Below are positions 1-5,737 of a DNA stretch of 5,767 nt, in pieces. The stretch spans positions 1 through 5,767 of the forward strand of contig DAOWDW010000102.1 of the NCBI GenBank assembly GCA_030638845.1, read 5' to 3'. The notes under the pieces are model-generated. The model saw nothing but the letters and a program-made list of their open reading frames with translations. It did no database searches and was not told where the DNA came from. Numbering within the stretch: position 1 is the first letter of the stretch; each line of letters begins with the position of its first letter. This DNA comes from Candidatus Peregrinibacteria bacterium. GTDB lineage: Bacteria; Patescibacteriota; Gracilibacteria; Peribacterales; Peribacteraceae. The translations under genes and the position numbers were made by a program.

Positions 1-29
1 AGTTCATAAGCATCATAGTGCCAGATCAC

Positions 30-56
30 AAAAAGCCCAGCTTGTCTGGGCTTTTT
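30..56. terminator. Rho-independent terminator hairpin, possibly bidirectional
   Basis: An 11-bp perfect stem (AAAAAGCCCAG at 30-40, CTGGGCTTTTT at 46-56) encloses a 5-nt loop. On the plus strand the stem runs into TTTTTGTTT, a standard U-tract, so it could end a plus-strand gene lying left of the window. A frame-1 TAA at 7-9 would be a suitable stop for such a gene, but too little is visible to call one. On the minus strand the stem also ends in TTTTT, so it could stop transcription leaving the hydrolase gene, whose stop codon is about 125 bp away. The structure is certain; which transcript it serves is inferred. Confidence 0.85.
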
Positions 57-166
57 GTTTGCGTTTCATATATGGAGTTTTTTTATCAAGAAAAAAATGA
101 ACATGAAAGATATAGTAAAAAATTTCTACTTACTGATCCTTTTTAATAAAAAGTTAACAACAGCCA

Positions 167-200
167 AATACACCAATCACTAATATTCCAATACACCAAT
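167..200. repeat. 11-bp direct repeat spanning the 3' end of the hydrolase gene
   Basis: The 11-mer AATACACCAAT occurs at 167-177 and again at 190-200, a 23-bp period that straddles the TAG stop codon (180-182). The inner copy encodes the IGV near the C-terminus (minus strand). The outer copy is downstream of the stop and in another frame. It looks like a small local duplication; no function is proposed. The rest of 57-179 holds no gene I can support, only AT-rich sequence. Confidence 0.6.
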
Positions 201-2339
201 ATCCGTTCCCGGATAATAGTATTTCAAAATATATTCTGCATTTCTACCCTCTTTCGCCTGCCCTTTAGCACCACAACCAGACATTCCAACTCCGTGACCT
301 CTTAGTTCCATTCCTTTGCACCAAGGATCATCTTTAGATTGAAAAACTTCCTTAAATGGAAAATTGTTCCAGCCATTTTCTTCTGGACTGCGTGTTCTAC
401 CATCATCACTAGAGAAATATGCCGCCTTTACTATTTCGCCATCCTTCATCAAAACTTTACCTGAAGTATCATTTATTGCTTTAACCCATGTAGGATTATT
501 TTTTTCGAATACGTATCCTCCATACATTTGAAACCTTGCTGGACTATCGTCTCCGTCATATGGCATTCCTTTAAATTTTCGATTATCACCATTTGCATTC
601 ATATAAAAAGCAGCATAACTACGAGCAGCTATTGCAAAAGCTTTTTGTTTTTCAAAAGGTTCGCTATCTGGCTCTTCTGCAAGTCCTGCCATGTAGTCTT
701 CTAGTGGAAGATCATTAATAATAACCAGCTCATCATCAATAATTCTACACTCCAAAGCACCTCTAAATTTATTGGTATTTTTGTACCAGTTTTCAACTAT
801 GTTTACATTACCAGTCCCAGCATTTACTTCTACAACTCCTCTATCAATAATATCTCCATCTTTCCAAAGCACACATTCGTTTCCATCTTTTACCATTACA
901 AATCTTCCTTTAGGGTTAATTATTTTTGCAGTGTTACCAGAAAACCCCAAACGGATTCGTATGTTTTCATCATCATTTTCTTCAGCAGAAGAGACATCAG
1001 ATTTTTTTATAGGAGAAGAAACACCAAGTTTTTTGTAGGCTTGAGCGCGTCTGTACCCTGGGGTTTGTGTATTTATTCTATCTGTCGTAGAAAAGACTTT
1101 CCTAGTTGGTGTTGCACTTTGTGATCTTATTCTTCGTCCTTCTGCATTTAGGGTAATAGTTTCATTTCCAATATCTACTGTGTAAGTTCCTGTATCTCGG
1201 GGCAACTGAAATCTAAGTTTCATCTCTATTAAATTACCTACAGATACAGAAGTTGGAAGAATTAATTCCTCGCGAATTCTATTTTCTTTGTCGTTATATT
1301 CCATCCATATTCCTATACGGGGGTTAGATCTTCTTATTGTAGCTATACGCTCTTGCCCATTGTAACTACGCAATGCTGTAAATTTTACGGTTGTAGTTAC
1401 CATGCCACCTGGTCTATTTTCAAATGAAGTTTCACCAGTTACATCAATTTCTTTAATAGCAGATGTTTTTCCAGATTTTGTAAGTCTGCTACTTAGTCTT
1501 TTGCTTGCTAATGATTTTGTTTCTCTCTTTTTTACTACAGGATATGAAAGAGATTTATTTGTATTGCCAGATGCAACATTTCTACGAATTTGAGGAAGAG
1601 TGCTACTCAAAAAGTATCCTGGGCATTCCGTAGACAGAAGATCTTTGTGACCTACTATTGTTGGTATATATTTACCTCTCTTTTTAACTTTTCCATCAGG
1701 ATTAATTCCATATTTCTCTGAAAGAAATTCTAATAATTTTTGAAGTGATACAATTTGTTCATTTGTAGGTTTTTCAAACTCAAAATTTCCCATCATTGCA
1801 ATGCCAATGGTTCCAATATTATTGCAATATGCATGTCCTCCTACTACGTAGTCTCCTCCACTTTTCCCTTCATATATTTTCCCATCATCATCAATAATGT
1901 AGTGGTATCCAATATCTCCCCAGCCAAGTTTACTTGCATGATACTCATATAAAACTTGTATTTTTTCTAAACCAGATCTTCCATCTCCATTTATTTCCAT
2001 AGCAGTATGATGGACAACAAGCTGTGTAATTTTAGGAGAATATCTTCTAGCCCAAAGTAGTGGCTTTCCCTCAAATGTTTCTACGGTTTGTTCAACTTTA
2101 AATTCGTTTGGGTAAAGCCTGTGATGCTCGTTACATGTTTTTACACGATTACTTACAGAGGAAGATTTTGATACGGATGAACTACTACTAGTATTTGATG
2201 GGCTTGATCTACTTTCTGTAAACAAAAAAGAGCTATCTGCCCCCCATGAATCTCTAGAAATAATTCTAAGTTGTTCGGCGCTAGCCAGAATTGGTAAAGC
2301 AAATAAAAGAGAGCCGAAAATTATTTTAAAATATCTCAT
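180..2339 (-). CDS. Secreted bifunctional peptidoglycan hydrolase: PGRP-type zinc amidase fused to SpoIID domain
   Basis: This is predicted to be an exported cell-wall hydrolase that cuts both peptide stems and glycan strands. Residues 1-21 form a signal peptide ending ASA|E. Residues 27-255 are an Amidase_2/PGRP domain: the opening ISRDSWGA (27-34), VVHHTA with predicted zinc ligand H110, GYHYIID with Y145, GHKD with H231 and TECPG with C239. The H-to-C spacing of 8 and T237 two residues before the Cys fit the PGRP type of amidase (N-acetylmuramoyl-L-alanine amidase). A Ser-rich stretch (42-64) interrupts this domain. A basic linker and a beta-rich, possibly Ig-like segment (about 303-400) follow. 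Residues about 457-719 are a SpoIID/LytB domain: LEDYMAGLAEEPDSEP (546-561; likely catalytic Glu E555 or E556), KQKAFAIAARSYAAFY, and GHGVGMSGCGAKG (681-693), close to the family GHGVGMSQ-x-GAKG. SpoIID proteins are lytic transglycosylases. The ATG at 2339 is chosen because the signal peptide begins there; no Shine-Dalgarno is visible. The gene lies 33 bp after the glycosyltransferase. Domain calls are strong; activity is inferred. Confidence 0.92.
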   Translation of the reverse strand: MRYFKIIFGSLLFALPILASAEQLRIISRDSWGADSSFLFTESRSSPSNTSSSSSVSKSSSVSNRVKTCNEHHRLYPNEFKVEQTVETFEGKPLLWARRYSPKITQLVVHHTAMEINGDGRSGLEKIQVLYEYHASKLGWGDIGYHYIIDDDGKIYEGKSGGDYVVGGHAYCNNIGTIGIAMMGNFEFEKPTNEQIVSLQKLLEFLSEKYGINPDGKVKKRGKYIPTIVGHKDLLSTECPGYFLSSTLPQIRRNVASGNTNKSLSYPVVKKRETKSLASKRLSSRLTKSGKTSAIKEIDVTGETSFENRPGGMVTTTVKFTALRSYNGQERIATIRRSNPRIGIWMEYNDKENRIREELILPTSVSVGNLIEMKLRFQLPRDTGTYTVDIGNETITLNAEGRRIRSQSATPTRKVFSTTDRINTQTPGYRRAQAYKKLGVSSPIKKSDVSSAEENDDENIRIRLGFSGNTAKIINPKGRFVMVKDGNECVLWKDGDIIDRGVVEVNAGTGNVNIVENWYKNTNKFRGALECRIIDDELVIINDLPLEDYMAGLAEEPDSEPFEKQKAFAIAARSYAAFYMNANGDNRKFKGMPYDGDDSPARFQMYGGYVFEKNNPTWVKAINDTSGKVLMKDGEIVKAAYFSSDDGRTRSPEENGWNNFPFKEVFQSKDDPWCKGMELRGHGVGMSGCGAKGQAKEGRNAEYILKYYYPGTDIGVLEY

Positions 2340-2354
2340 ATGTTTTGAGATGTT

Positions 2355-2383
2355 AGTATACGGTAGATAGTTCTAACTTTGAA
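2355..2383 (-). promoter_or_regulatory. Candidate promoter for the hydrolase gene
   Basis: Read on the minus strand, TTCAAA (2378-2383, 4/6 to TTGACA) is separated by exactly 17 bp from TATACT (2355-2360, 5/6 to TATAAT). The predicted start point is near 2348, only about 9 nt before the ATG at 2339, and there is no Shine-Dalgarno. The -35 lies inside the last codons of the glycosyltransferase gene. The hydrolase could therefore be transcribed alone as well as by read-through. This is prediction from consensus only. Confidence 0.4.
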
Positions 2384-3485
2384 GGCAACGTTCATAAGCA
2401 TCTACCATGCTTTTAATAGTAAATTCGGTCAAAGCCTTTGTTTTACCTGCTTCCCCAATTGCCTTTCGCCTATCGGCATGTGTCATTAAAAATGAGAGTG
2501 CTTCACGAAGGGCGTCTATAGAATCTTCCTTAACCACTATTCCATTTTTGCCGTCATTAATATCTTGAGAAATTCCACAAGCAGAGGTAACAACAGTTGG
2601 AATTCCGCAACACATAGCTTCTGCTGCAACCATTCCAAACGGATCATTTGTTCTGGAGGGAAGAACAAAAATATCAAGAGATTTATAAAATTCTCCTAGT
2701 TTACCTACTTTATCTAATATTTGGACTCTATCCATTATTCTTAATTCTTTAATAATGTTTATTAATGATTTCTTTTCTTCCCCAATTCCAACAATTGTTA
2801 AATGAGCTTGTGGCAAATCTGCAATACTGCGCAATAAAATATCAATACCTTTTTGTTTATGTAGTCTAGCAACACATCCAATACTTGTCTTATTTCCGTT
2901 AGTTGAATTATTTGGATTTTTATTATCCACTTCAAATCTAGATGGATCTATTCCATTTGGGATAGCAACAACCCTACTTGGGTTCCACCCAAGTTCTATA
3001 TATGTTCTGCGACTAGATTCTGAAACACAAATTGTTAGTACATGCTTACTTAGTTTTCTTAAACGTGAAAGGAATGGATTTTTCTTTAGCCATCTTCCAA
3101 TACTGTCATGCTCTATCCATAGCACTTGTATGTCAGAAGAAAGAGCTTTTGGCGTAAGAAGGATTTTTTCGGTAAGGCTAAGCATACAAATTGCATCTAA
3201 TTTATGTTCTGCAAATTTTTCTAGTGTCTTTTCAAGTTTTTTTTGAATAGATCCTTTTCTTAAGAAAAATTTAATCAGTTCTATTTTAGAAACTGGAGGA
3301 GAACCAATATCCAACCCTACGAAAGGAATGCCGTATTGCTTGCACAAAACTGTAAGAGTTGGGCAACTTCCAAGGAATGCAACATTGTGTCCCCTTTTCT
3401 GAAGTTCTTTCATTAAAGAAATTGTTTGCACTTCTGCTCCGCCGTGAGCACTTTCTAGAGGAAATCTAGTAAACAATATATTCAT
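2373..3485 (-). CDS. GT4-family glycosyltransferase (GT-B fold)
   Basis: A 370-residue protein of the usual GT4 length, predicted to move a sugar from a nucleotide-sugar donor to an envelope glycolipid or polysaccharide precursor at the cytoplasmic face of the membrane. The N-terminal acceptor domain starts with a beta strand and a Gly-rich loop (MNILFTRFPLESAHGGAE, GGAE at 15-18), followed by ISLMKELQKRGHNV, typical of the family. The C-terminal donor domain has IPNGIDPSRF (175-184), GCVARLHKQKGIDILL with phosphate-contacting R207 and K212, and PSRTNDPFGMVAAEAMCCGIP (276-296). The last segment is the EX7E motif, but its first Glu is Asp (D281 and E289). No membrane segment or signal peptide is seen. 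The start at 3485 fits because the Rossmann strand begins at residue 2; no Shine-Dalgarno is present. It lies 33 bp upstream of the hydrolase gene and was probably co-transcribed with it. The donor and acceptor sugars cannot be told from sequence. Confidence 0.9.
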   Translation of the reverse strand: MNILFTRFPLESAHGGAEVQTISLMKELQKRGHNVAFLGSCPTLTVLCKQYGIPFVGLDIGSPPVSKIELIKFFLRKGSIQKKLEKTLEKFAEHKLDAICMLSLTEKILLTPKALSSDIQVLWIEHDSIGRWLKKNPFLSRLRKLSKHVLTICVSESSRRTYIELGWNPSRVVAIPNGIDPSRFEVDNKNPNNSTNGNKTSIGCVARLHKQKGIDILLRSIADLPQAHLTIVGIGEEKKSLINIIKELRIMDRVQILDKVGKLGEFYKSLDIFVLPSRTNDPFGMVAAEAMCCGIPTVVTSACGISQDINDGKNGIVVKEDSIDALREALSFLMTHADRRKAIGEAGKTKALTEFTIKSMVDAYERCLQS

Positions 3486-3514
3486 ATTAATTTAATCAGT
3501 TATCTAATGTAGAT

Positions 3515-3523
3515 AGTGTAGCA
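3515..3523 (-). promoter_or_regulatory. Candidate extended -10 promoter for the glycosyltransferase gene
   Basis: Read on the minus strand, TGCTACACT combines an upstream TG with a TACACT -10 box (4/6 to TATAAT). No convincing -35 is seen at 16-18 bp; the upstream DNA is the heptamer repeat array. The predicted start would be near 3508, giving a leader of about 22 nt. The leader has no Shine-Dalgarno. Weak, consensus-based call. Confidence 0.28.
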
Positions 3524-3530
3524 GGGATAG

Positions 3531-3611
3531 GAATGCAGAATGCAAAATAAAGAATGCAGAATATAGAATATTTTTATATGCATCTATTTTCCATTTTCCA
3601 TTTTATATTCT
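3531..3611. repeat. Heptanucleotide tandem-repeat array between serS and the glycosyltransferase gene
   Basis: The spacer is built largely of 7-bp units. From 3531 in strict 7-bp register they are GAATGCA, GAATGCA, AAATAAA (degenerate), GAATGCA, GAATATA and GAATATT (3531-3572). A second run, in the same 7-bp step but with another unit, is CTATTTT, CCATTTT, CCATTTT, ATATTCT (3584-3611). The last unit is the reverse complement of the AGAATAT found in the first run. The array is outside any gene. It resembles in style the heptameric short tandem repeats described in cyanobacteria, but no relation is claimed. Slippage-type expansion is the simplest origin. Confidence 0.7.
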
Positions 3612-3616
3612 GCGTT
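3553..3616. terminator. Imperfect long inverted repeat downstream of serS, possible terminator
   Basis: The arms 3553-3569 and 3600-3616 pair over 17 positions around a 30-nt loop. Fifteen are Watson-Crick pairs and two (3555/3614 and 3566/3603) are U-G wobbles in plus-strand RNA but A-C mismatches in minus-strand RNA. The right arm touches the serS stop codon (3616-3618). On the minus strand the stem is followed by CTTTATTTT, so it might terminate serS. The low GC content and large loop make this a poor classical terminator. It may simply be a by-product of the repeats. Confidence 0.35.
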
Positions 3617-4920
3617 TATTTCTTAACAATTTTTTCTTGATTATTCATATATGGTCTTAACACATCAGGAATAGTTATGCTTCCATCTTCATTTTGATAA
3701 ATCTCTAGTATAGGAATCAAAATTCTTGGGCTAGCTATACATGTGTTGTTTAAAGTGTGCACAAACTCTTTATTGCCATCTTTATCTTCATATTTTATTC
3801 CTAGTCTTCGTGACTGAAAACTTCCTAAATAGCTACAGCTATGAGTTTCTCCGTAACTGTTTCTACTTGGCATCCATGTTTCTATATCTTGCATAAGCAC
3901 TTTTCCTTTGCCCATGTCTCCAGTACATATGTTTAATATTCTGTAAGGAAGCTTTAGTGCTTTTAGTACGTCTTCTGCGTTTTGCCTTATTTCCTCAAAT
4001 ATCTTAATTCCAACTTTTTCATCTGCTTTACAAAGAACAACTTGTTCTACTTTTTCAAATTGATGAACTCTATAAAGCCCCTTTGTATCTTTACCGTATG
4101 TTCCAGCTTCGCGCCTAAAACATGCACTGTAACCGGCATATTTTTTTGGGAGATCTTCTACCTTCAAAACTTCGTCTTTATGATAACTACAAACAGTTAC
4201 TTCAGACGTTCCGATTAAATGAAGATTGTCTGGTTCTATTGGTCCGTTATGCTCGTCTTGTCCTCCAACTGCATATATATTTTGTTGATCTACACCTGGG
4301 AAAAATCCTGTTCCCATAAAACAGTCATAGTTTGCACGAAGTGGTGGATTGAAAAGCGTCCACCCTTTCTCTACAAGAGAATCGATAGTAAATCTCATAA
4401 CTGCCTGTTGTAGTCTGGCGCCATCACCTATTAAATAATAATTACGTGAGCCAGAAACTTTTACTCCTCGGGCAATATCTAAAATACCTAAATTTTCACC
4501 AAGTGTTACGTGATCACTTGGTTCAAAATCAAATTTTGGCAAACTGCCTTCTATTCTATCTACTACGTTATCATTCTCGTTTTTTCCTACTGGTACACTT
4601 TCGTGAGGAATACTAGGAAGTTGTAACTGCATTTCCTTCCATGCAGATTCGGTTTGATTTAGTTCATTTTCTTTTTCTTTCAAGTCATCCGATAACTTTT
4701 TCATATCATTAAGTGCAGTCTTTCGTTCTTCCTCCTTCATTGCAGGGACTCGCTTGCTAACACTATTTTTTCGCGCACGCATGTCATCTACTAGTTGCTG
4801 TAGCTCTTTCCTTAAAGTATCTAGCTTTAAAAAACCTTCAATAGAAATATCTATTCCTTTCTTCTTGGCTGCATCTTGGTATGCAGCTGGATTTGCTCGT
4901 AGATCGTTTAAATCAATCAT
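3616..4920 (-). CDS. serS: Seryl-tRNA synthetase (class II)
   Basis: Charges tRNA-Ser with serine in the cytoplasm using ATP, and also supplies Ser-tRNA for the selenocysteine route where present. With the start at 4920 the protein is 434 residues, normal for bacterial SerRS. The N-terminal residues MIDLNDLRANPAAY match the family start, and residues about 28-100 form the long antiparallel coiled-coil arm that holds the tRNA. Class II motif 1 is around 173-196. GTSE (237-240) lies at the serine site, motif 2 is CFRREAGTYGKDTKGLYRVHQFEKVE (core FRREAG, 268-273), IETWMPS (346-352) and SCSYLGSFQSRR (361-372) follow, and motif 3 is LNNTCIASPR with R399. The open frame extends 11 codons further to a TTG at 4953, but that extension lacks family support and overlaps the likely -10 box, so ATG 4920 is preferred. 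No Shine-Dalgarno is present. The gene appears monocistronic, divergent from the small plus-strand gene. Confidence 0.97.
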   Translation of the reverse strand: MIDLNDLRANPAAYQDAAKKKGIDISIEGFLKLDTLRKELQQLVDDMRARKNSVSKRVPAMKEEERKTALNDMKKLSDDLKEKENELNQTESAWKEMQLQLPSIPHESVPVGKNENDNVVDRIEGSLPKFDFEPSDHVTLGENLGILDIARGVKVSGSRNYYLIGDGARLQQAVMRFTIDSLVEKGWTLFNPPLRANYDCFMGTGFFPGVDQQNIYAVGGQDEHNGPIEPDNLHLIGTSEVTVCSYHKDEVLKVEDLPKKYAGYSACFRREAGTYGKDTKGLYRVHQFEKVEQVVLCKADEKVGIKIFEEIRQNAEDVLKALKLPYRILNICTGDMGKGKVLMQDIETWMPSRNSYGETHSCSYLGSFQSRRLGIKYEDKDGNKEFVHTLNNTCIASPRILIPILEIYQNEDGSITIPDVLRPYMNNQEKIVKK

Positions 4921-4931
4921 AGTGTGTACAG

Positions 4932-4937
4932 AGTATA
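4932..4937 (-). promoter_or_regulatory. Candidate -10 box for serS
   Basis: On the minus strand TATACT (5/6 to TATAAT) ends 11 nt before the ATG at 4920, placing the predicted transcription start about 5 nt upstream of the start codon. No good -35 is found at 16-18 bp upstream. The same TATACT sequence precedes the hydrolase gene at a similar distance. If this is the promoter, the TTG at 4953 lies upstream of the transcript and cannot be the start. Confidence 0.4.
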
Positions 4938-5033
4938 TTACTCTATTAGCCAATACTAGATACTATCTTCAATTATTTTGTCCTTAATTAACATGGATTA
5001 TATAAATTCGATTTGTTTGTTTATAAATGCAGT

Positions 5034-5039
5034 TATATT
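5034..5039 (+). promoter_or_regulatory. Candidate -10 box for the 102-residue protein gene
   Basis: TATATT (5/6 to TATAAT) lies 12 nt before the ATG at 5052, giving a predicted leader of about 6 nt. There is no clear -35 at 16-18 bp; TTGTTT at 5013-5018 would require a 15-bp spacer. Other AT-rich hexamers (TATAAA at 5001-5006 and 5022-5027) compete, so the exact position is uncertain. It shares the 131-bp divergent region 4921-5051 with the serS promoter. Confidence 0.3.
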
Positions 5040-5051
5040 CTAAATTTAATT

Positions 5052-5360
5052 ATGGAAAAAACAGCTTCCAAAGGAGAAATAAATGGAAAACATATTCTTA
5101 TTAGTCTTAATTCTTCTCATGAAGAATTACCAGAAGGGCATATACTAAGTAGAGAAGAAATATTTAGAAATTTTGATGTTCGTATAGAAAGAGCAAATAA
5201 CTGTGCCGATAAAATTCGTGGGATATCAGGAATATTACAAATAGAAGTAAATCAATTATTTTTAGTGGTAGCTTGTTCAATATCTCAAAATGTGGAAGAA
5301 ATTTGTAATAAAATTAGAAAGGTTTTAAAAAATAAAGAAACCGTAACTGTGCTTATGTAA
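5052..5360 (+). CDS. Hypothetical small protein, 102 residues, mixed alpha/beta
   Basis: I do not recognise this protein. The visible pattern is a strand (KHILISLN, 13-20), an acidic loop (EELPEGH), a helix (SREEIFRNF), then a helix/strand region (ANNCADKIRGISGILQIEV), a hydrophobic strand (QLFLVVACS, 68-76), an amphipathic helix (NVEEICNKIRKVLK, 80-93) and a final strand (TVTVLM). The second half suggests a beta-beta-alpha-beta arrangement such as in ferredoxin-like or ACT-like folds, but that is a guess. There is no signal peptide or membrane helix, so it is probably cytoplasmic. The open frame begins with a TTG at 5013, but the ATG at 5052 is preferred: the extra 13 residues look like translated promoter and there is a -10 box just before the ATG. 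It is the only plus-strand gene, divergent from serS and convergent with the TrpR-like gene, with a 68-bp gap. It is probably real because of its length and ordered hydrophobic pattern. Confidence 0.65.
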   Translation: MEKTASKGEINGKHILISLNSSHEELPEGHILSREEIFRNFDVRIERANNCADKIRGISGILQIEVNQLFLVVACSISQNVEEICNKIRKVLKNKETVTVLM

Positions 5361-5387
5361 AAATACTATAAAAGATAAGAGACAATA

Positions 5388-5430
5388 AAATACTTAAATA
5401 CAGGGAATATACTGTGTCTTAGTAGTATTT
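5388..5430. terminator. Weak two-part inverted repeat between convergent genes
   Basis: AAATACT at 5388-5394 pairs with AGTATTT at 5424-5430, and inside it ATACAG (5398-5403) faces CTGTGT (5412-5417) with one wobble. A second copy of the left arm, AAATACTA at 5361-5368, can pair with the same right arm (5423-5430). The position between two converging stop codons is where a shared terminator would be expected. However, the stem is AT-rich, interrupted, and lacks a strong T-run on either side, so the call is tentative. Confidence 0.25.
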
Positions 5431-5731
5431 ACTTGCTAAGTATTCTCTCTACCTCAGGTCCACTTTTGGCAAGCCACTCCTCCACACTATCTACCGTACT
5501 TTGTCCAACATGCATTTCTACTTGAATTTTTGTTTGAGGTTTTTTTGCGATTATCTCTTTTGCAATCTTTATACGCCTTGCAACCATTATCTTTTCGCTT
5601 GGAAGTAATAGACCTTCAATAAATCTAGTGAGTTCATCAACATTTTTTGCAGATTTGCACGTATTCCAAAATAACTTTCCTAAAGATTCTATTTCAGATT
5701 TTTTAAGTTGGCGATAATTTACTTTTCCCAT
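5429..5731 (-). CDS. TrpR/YerC-family helix-turn-helix protein
   Basis: A 100-residue, all-helical protein of the Trp repressor superfamily, closest in style to the YerC/YecD group whose ligand and targets are poorly known. The family core is visible: FWNTCKSAKNVDELTRFIEGLLLPSEKIMVARRIKIAKEI splits as an N-terminal helical part, the LLLPSE turn (41-46) and the ARRIKIAKEI helix (51-60). The HTH is about 65-88 (PQTKIQVEM, turn at HVGQ, then STVDSVEEWL). R52 aligns with the tryptophan-contacting R54 of E. coli TrpR, but the position of R84 appears to be S82, so tryptophan binding is not expected. The putative recognition helix carries D81, E84 and E85 and no basic residue before K89, which is unusual for a DNA binder. 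The ATG at 5731 is preceded by a well-formed promoter that makes the mRNA leaderless. It is probably a monocistronic regulator; its targets are unknown. Confidence 0.85.
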   Translation of the reverse strand: MGKVNYRQLKKSEIESLGKLFWNTCKSAKNVDELTRFIEGLLLPSEKIMVARRIKIAKEIIAKKPQTKIQVEMHVGQSTVDSVEEWLAKSGPEVERILSK

Positions 5732-5737
5732 ACAAAA

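Noticed and set aside
1..17. Minus-strand ATG at 15-17 (ATG ATG CTT ATG) that could begin a gene leaving the window.
   Set aside because: Only five codons are visible and there is no clear promoter just upstream, so it cannot be supported.
3..146. Plus-strand open frame from the left edge to a TAA at 144-146, which could be the tail of an upstream gene.
   Set aside because: It runs through the perfect terminator hairpin at 30-56 and its translation is low-complexity and AT-driven with no recognisable family.
142..156. Small AT-only palindrome CTTTTTATTAAAAAG-like (minus strand) after the hydrolase gene, as a possible terminator.
   Set aside because: The stem is nearly pure A-T with a tiny loop and no following U-tract; the hairpin at 30-56 is a far better candidate.
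772..1952. Plus-strand open frames of 63-88 codons at 772-1038, 1402-1593 and 1755-1952.
   Set aside because: They lie entirely opposite the strongly supported hydrolase gene and have no family features; they are antisense shadows.
2..2403. The 13-mer GTTCATAAGCATC shared by 2-14 and 2391-2403.
   Set aside because: One copy is coding sequence of the glycosyltransferase C-terminus; a single 13-bp match in AT-rich DNA of this size is near chance expectation.
3982..4413. Overlapping plus-strand frames opposite serS.
   Set aside because: The opposite strand encodes conserved SerRS motifs throughout this interval; these frames are shadows.
4921..4953. Eleven-codon N-terminal extension of SerRS starting from a TTG.
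   Set aside because: SerRS proteins normally begin at the MIDLNDLR-type segment, the extension begins with TTG rather than ATG, and it overlaps a good -10 box.
4993..5043. A 16-codon open frame (ATG at 4993, TAA at 5041-5043) just before the small protein gene, as a possible leader peptide.
   Set aside because: It overlaps the likely -10 box, shows no regulatory codon run or attenuator hairpin, and such short frames are common by chance in AT-rich DNA.
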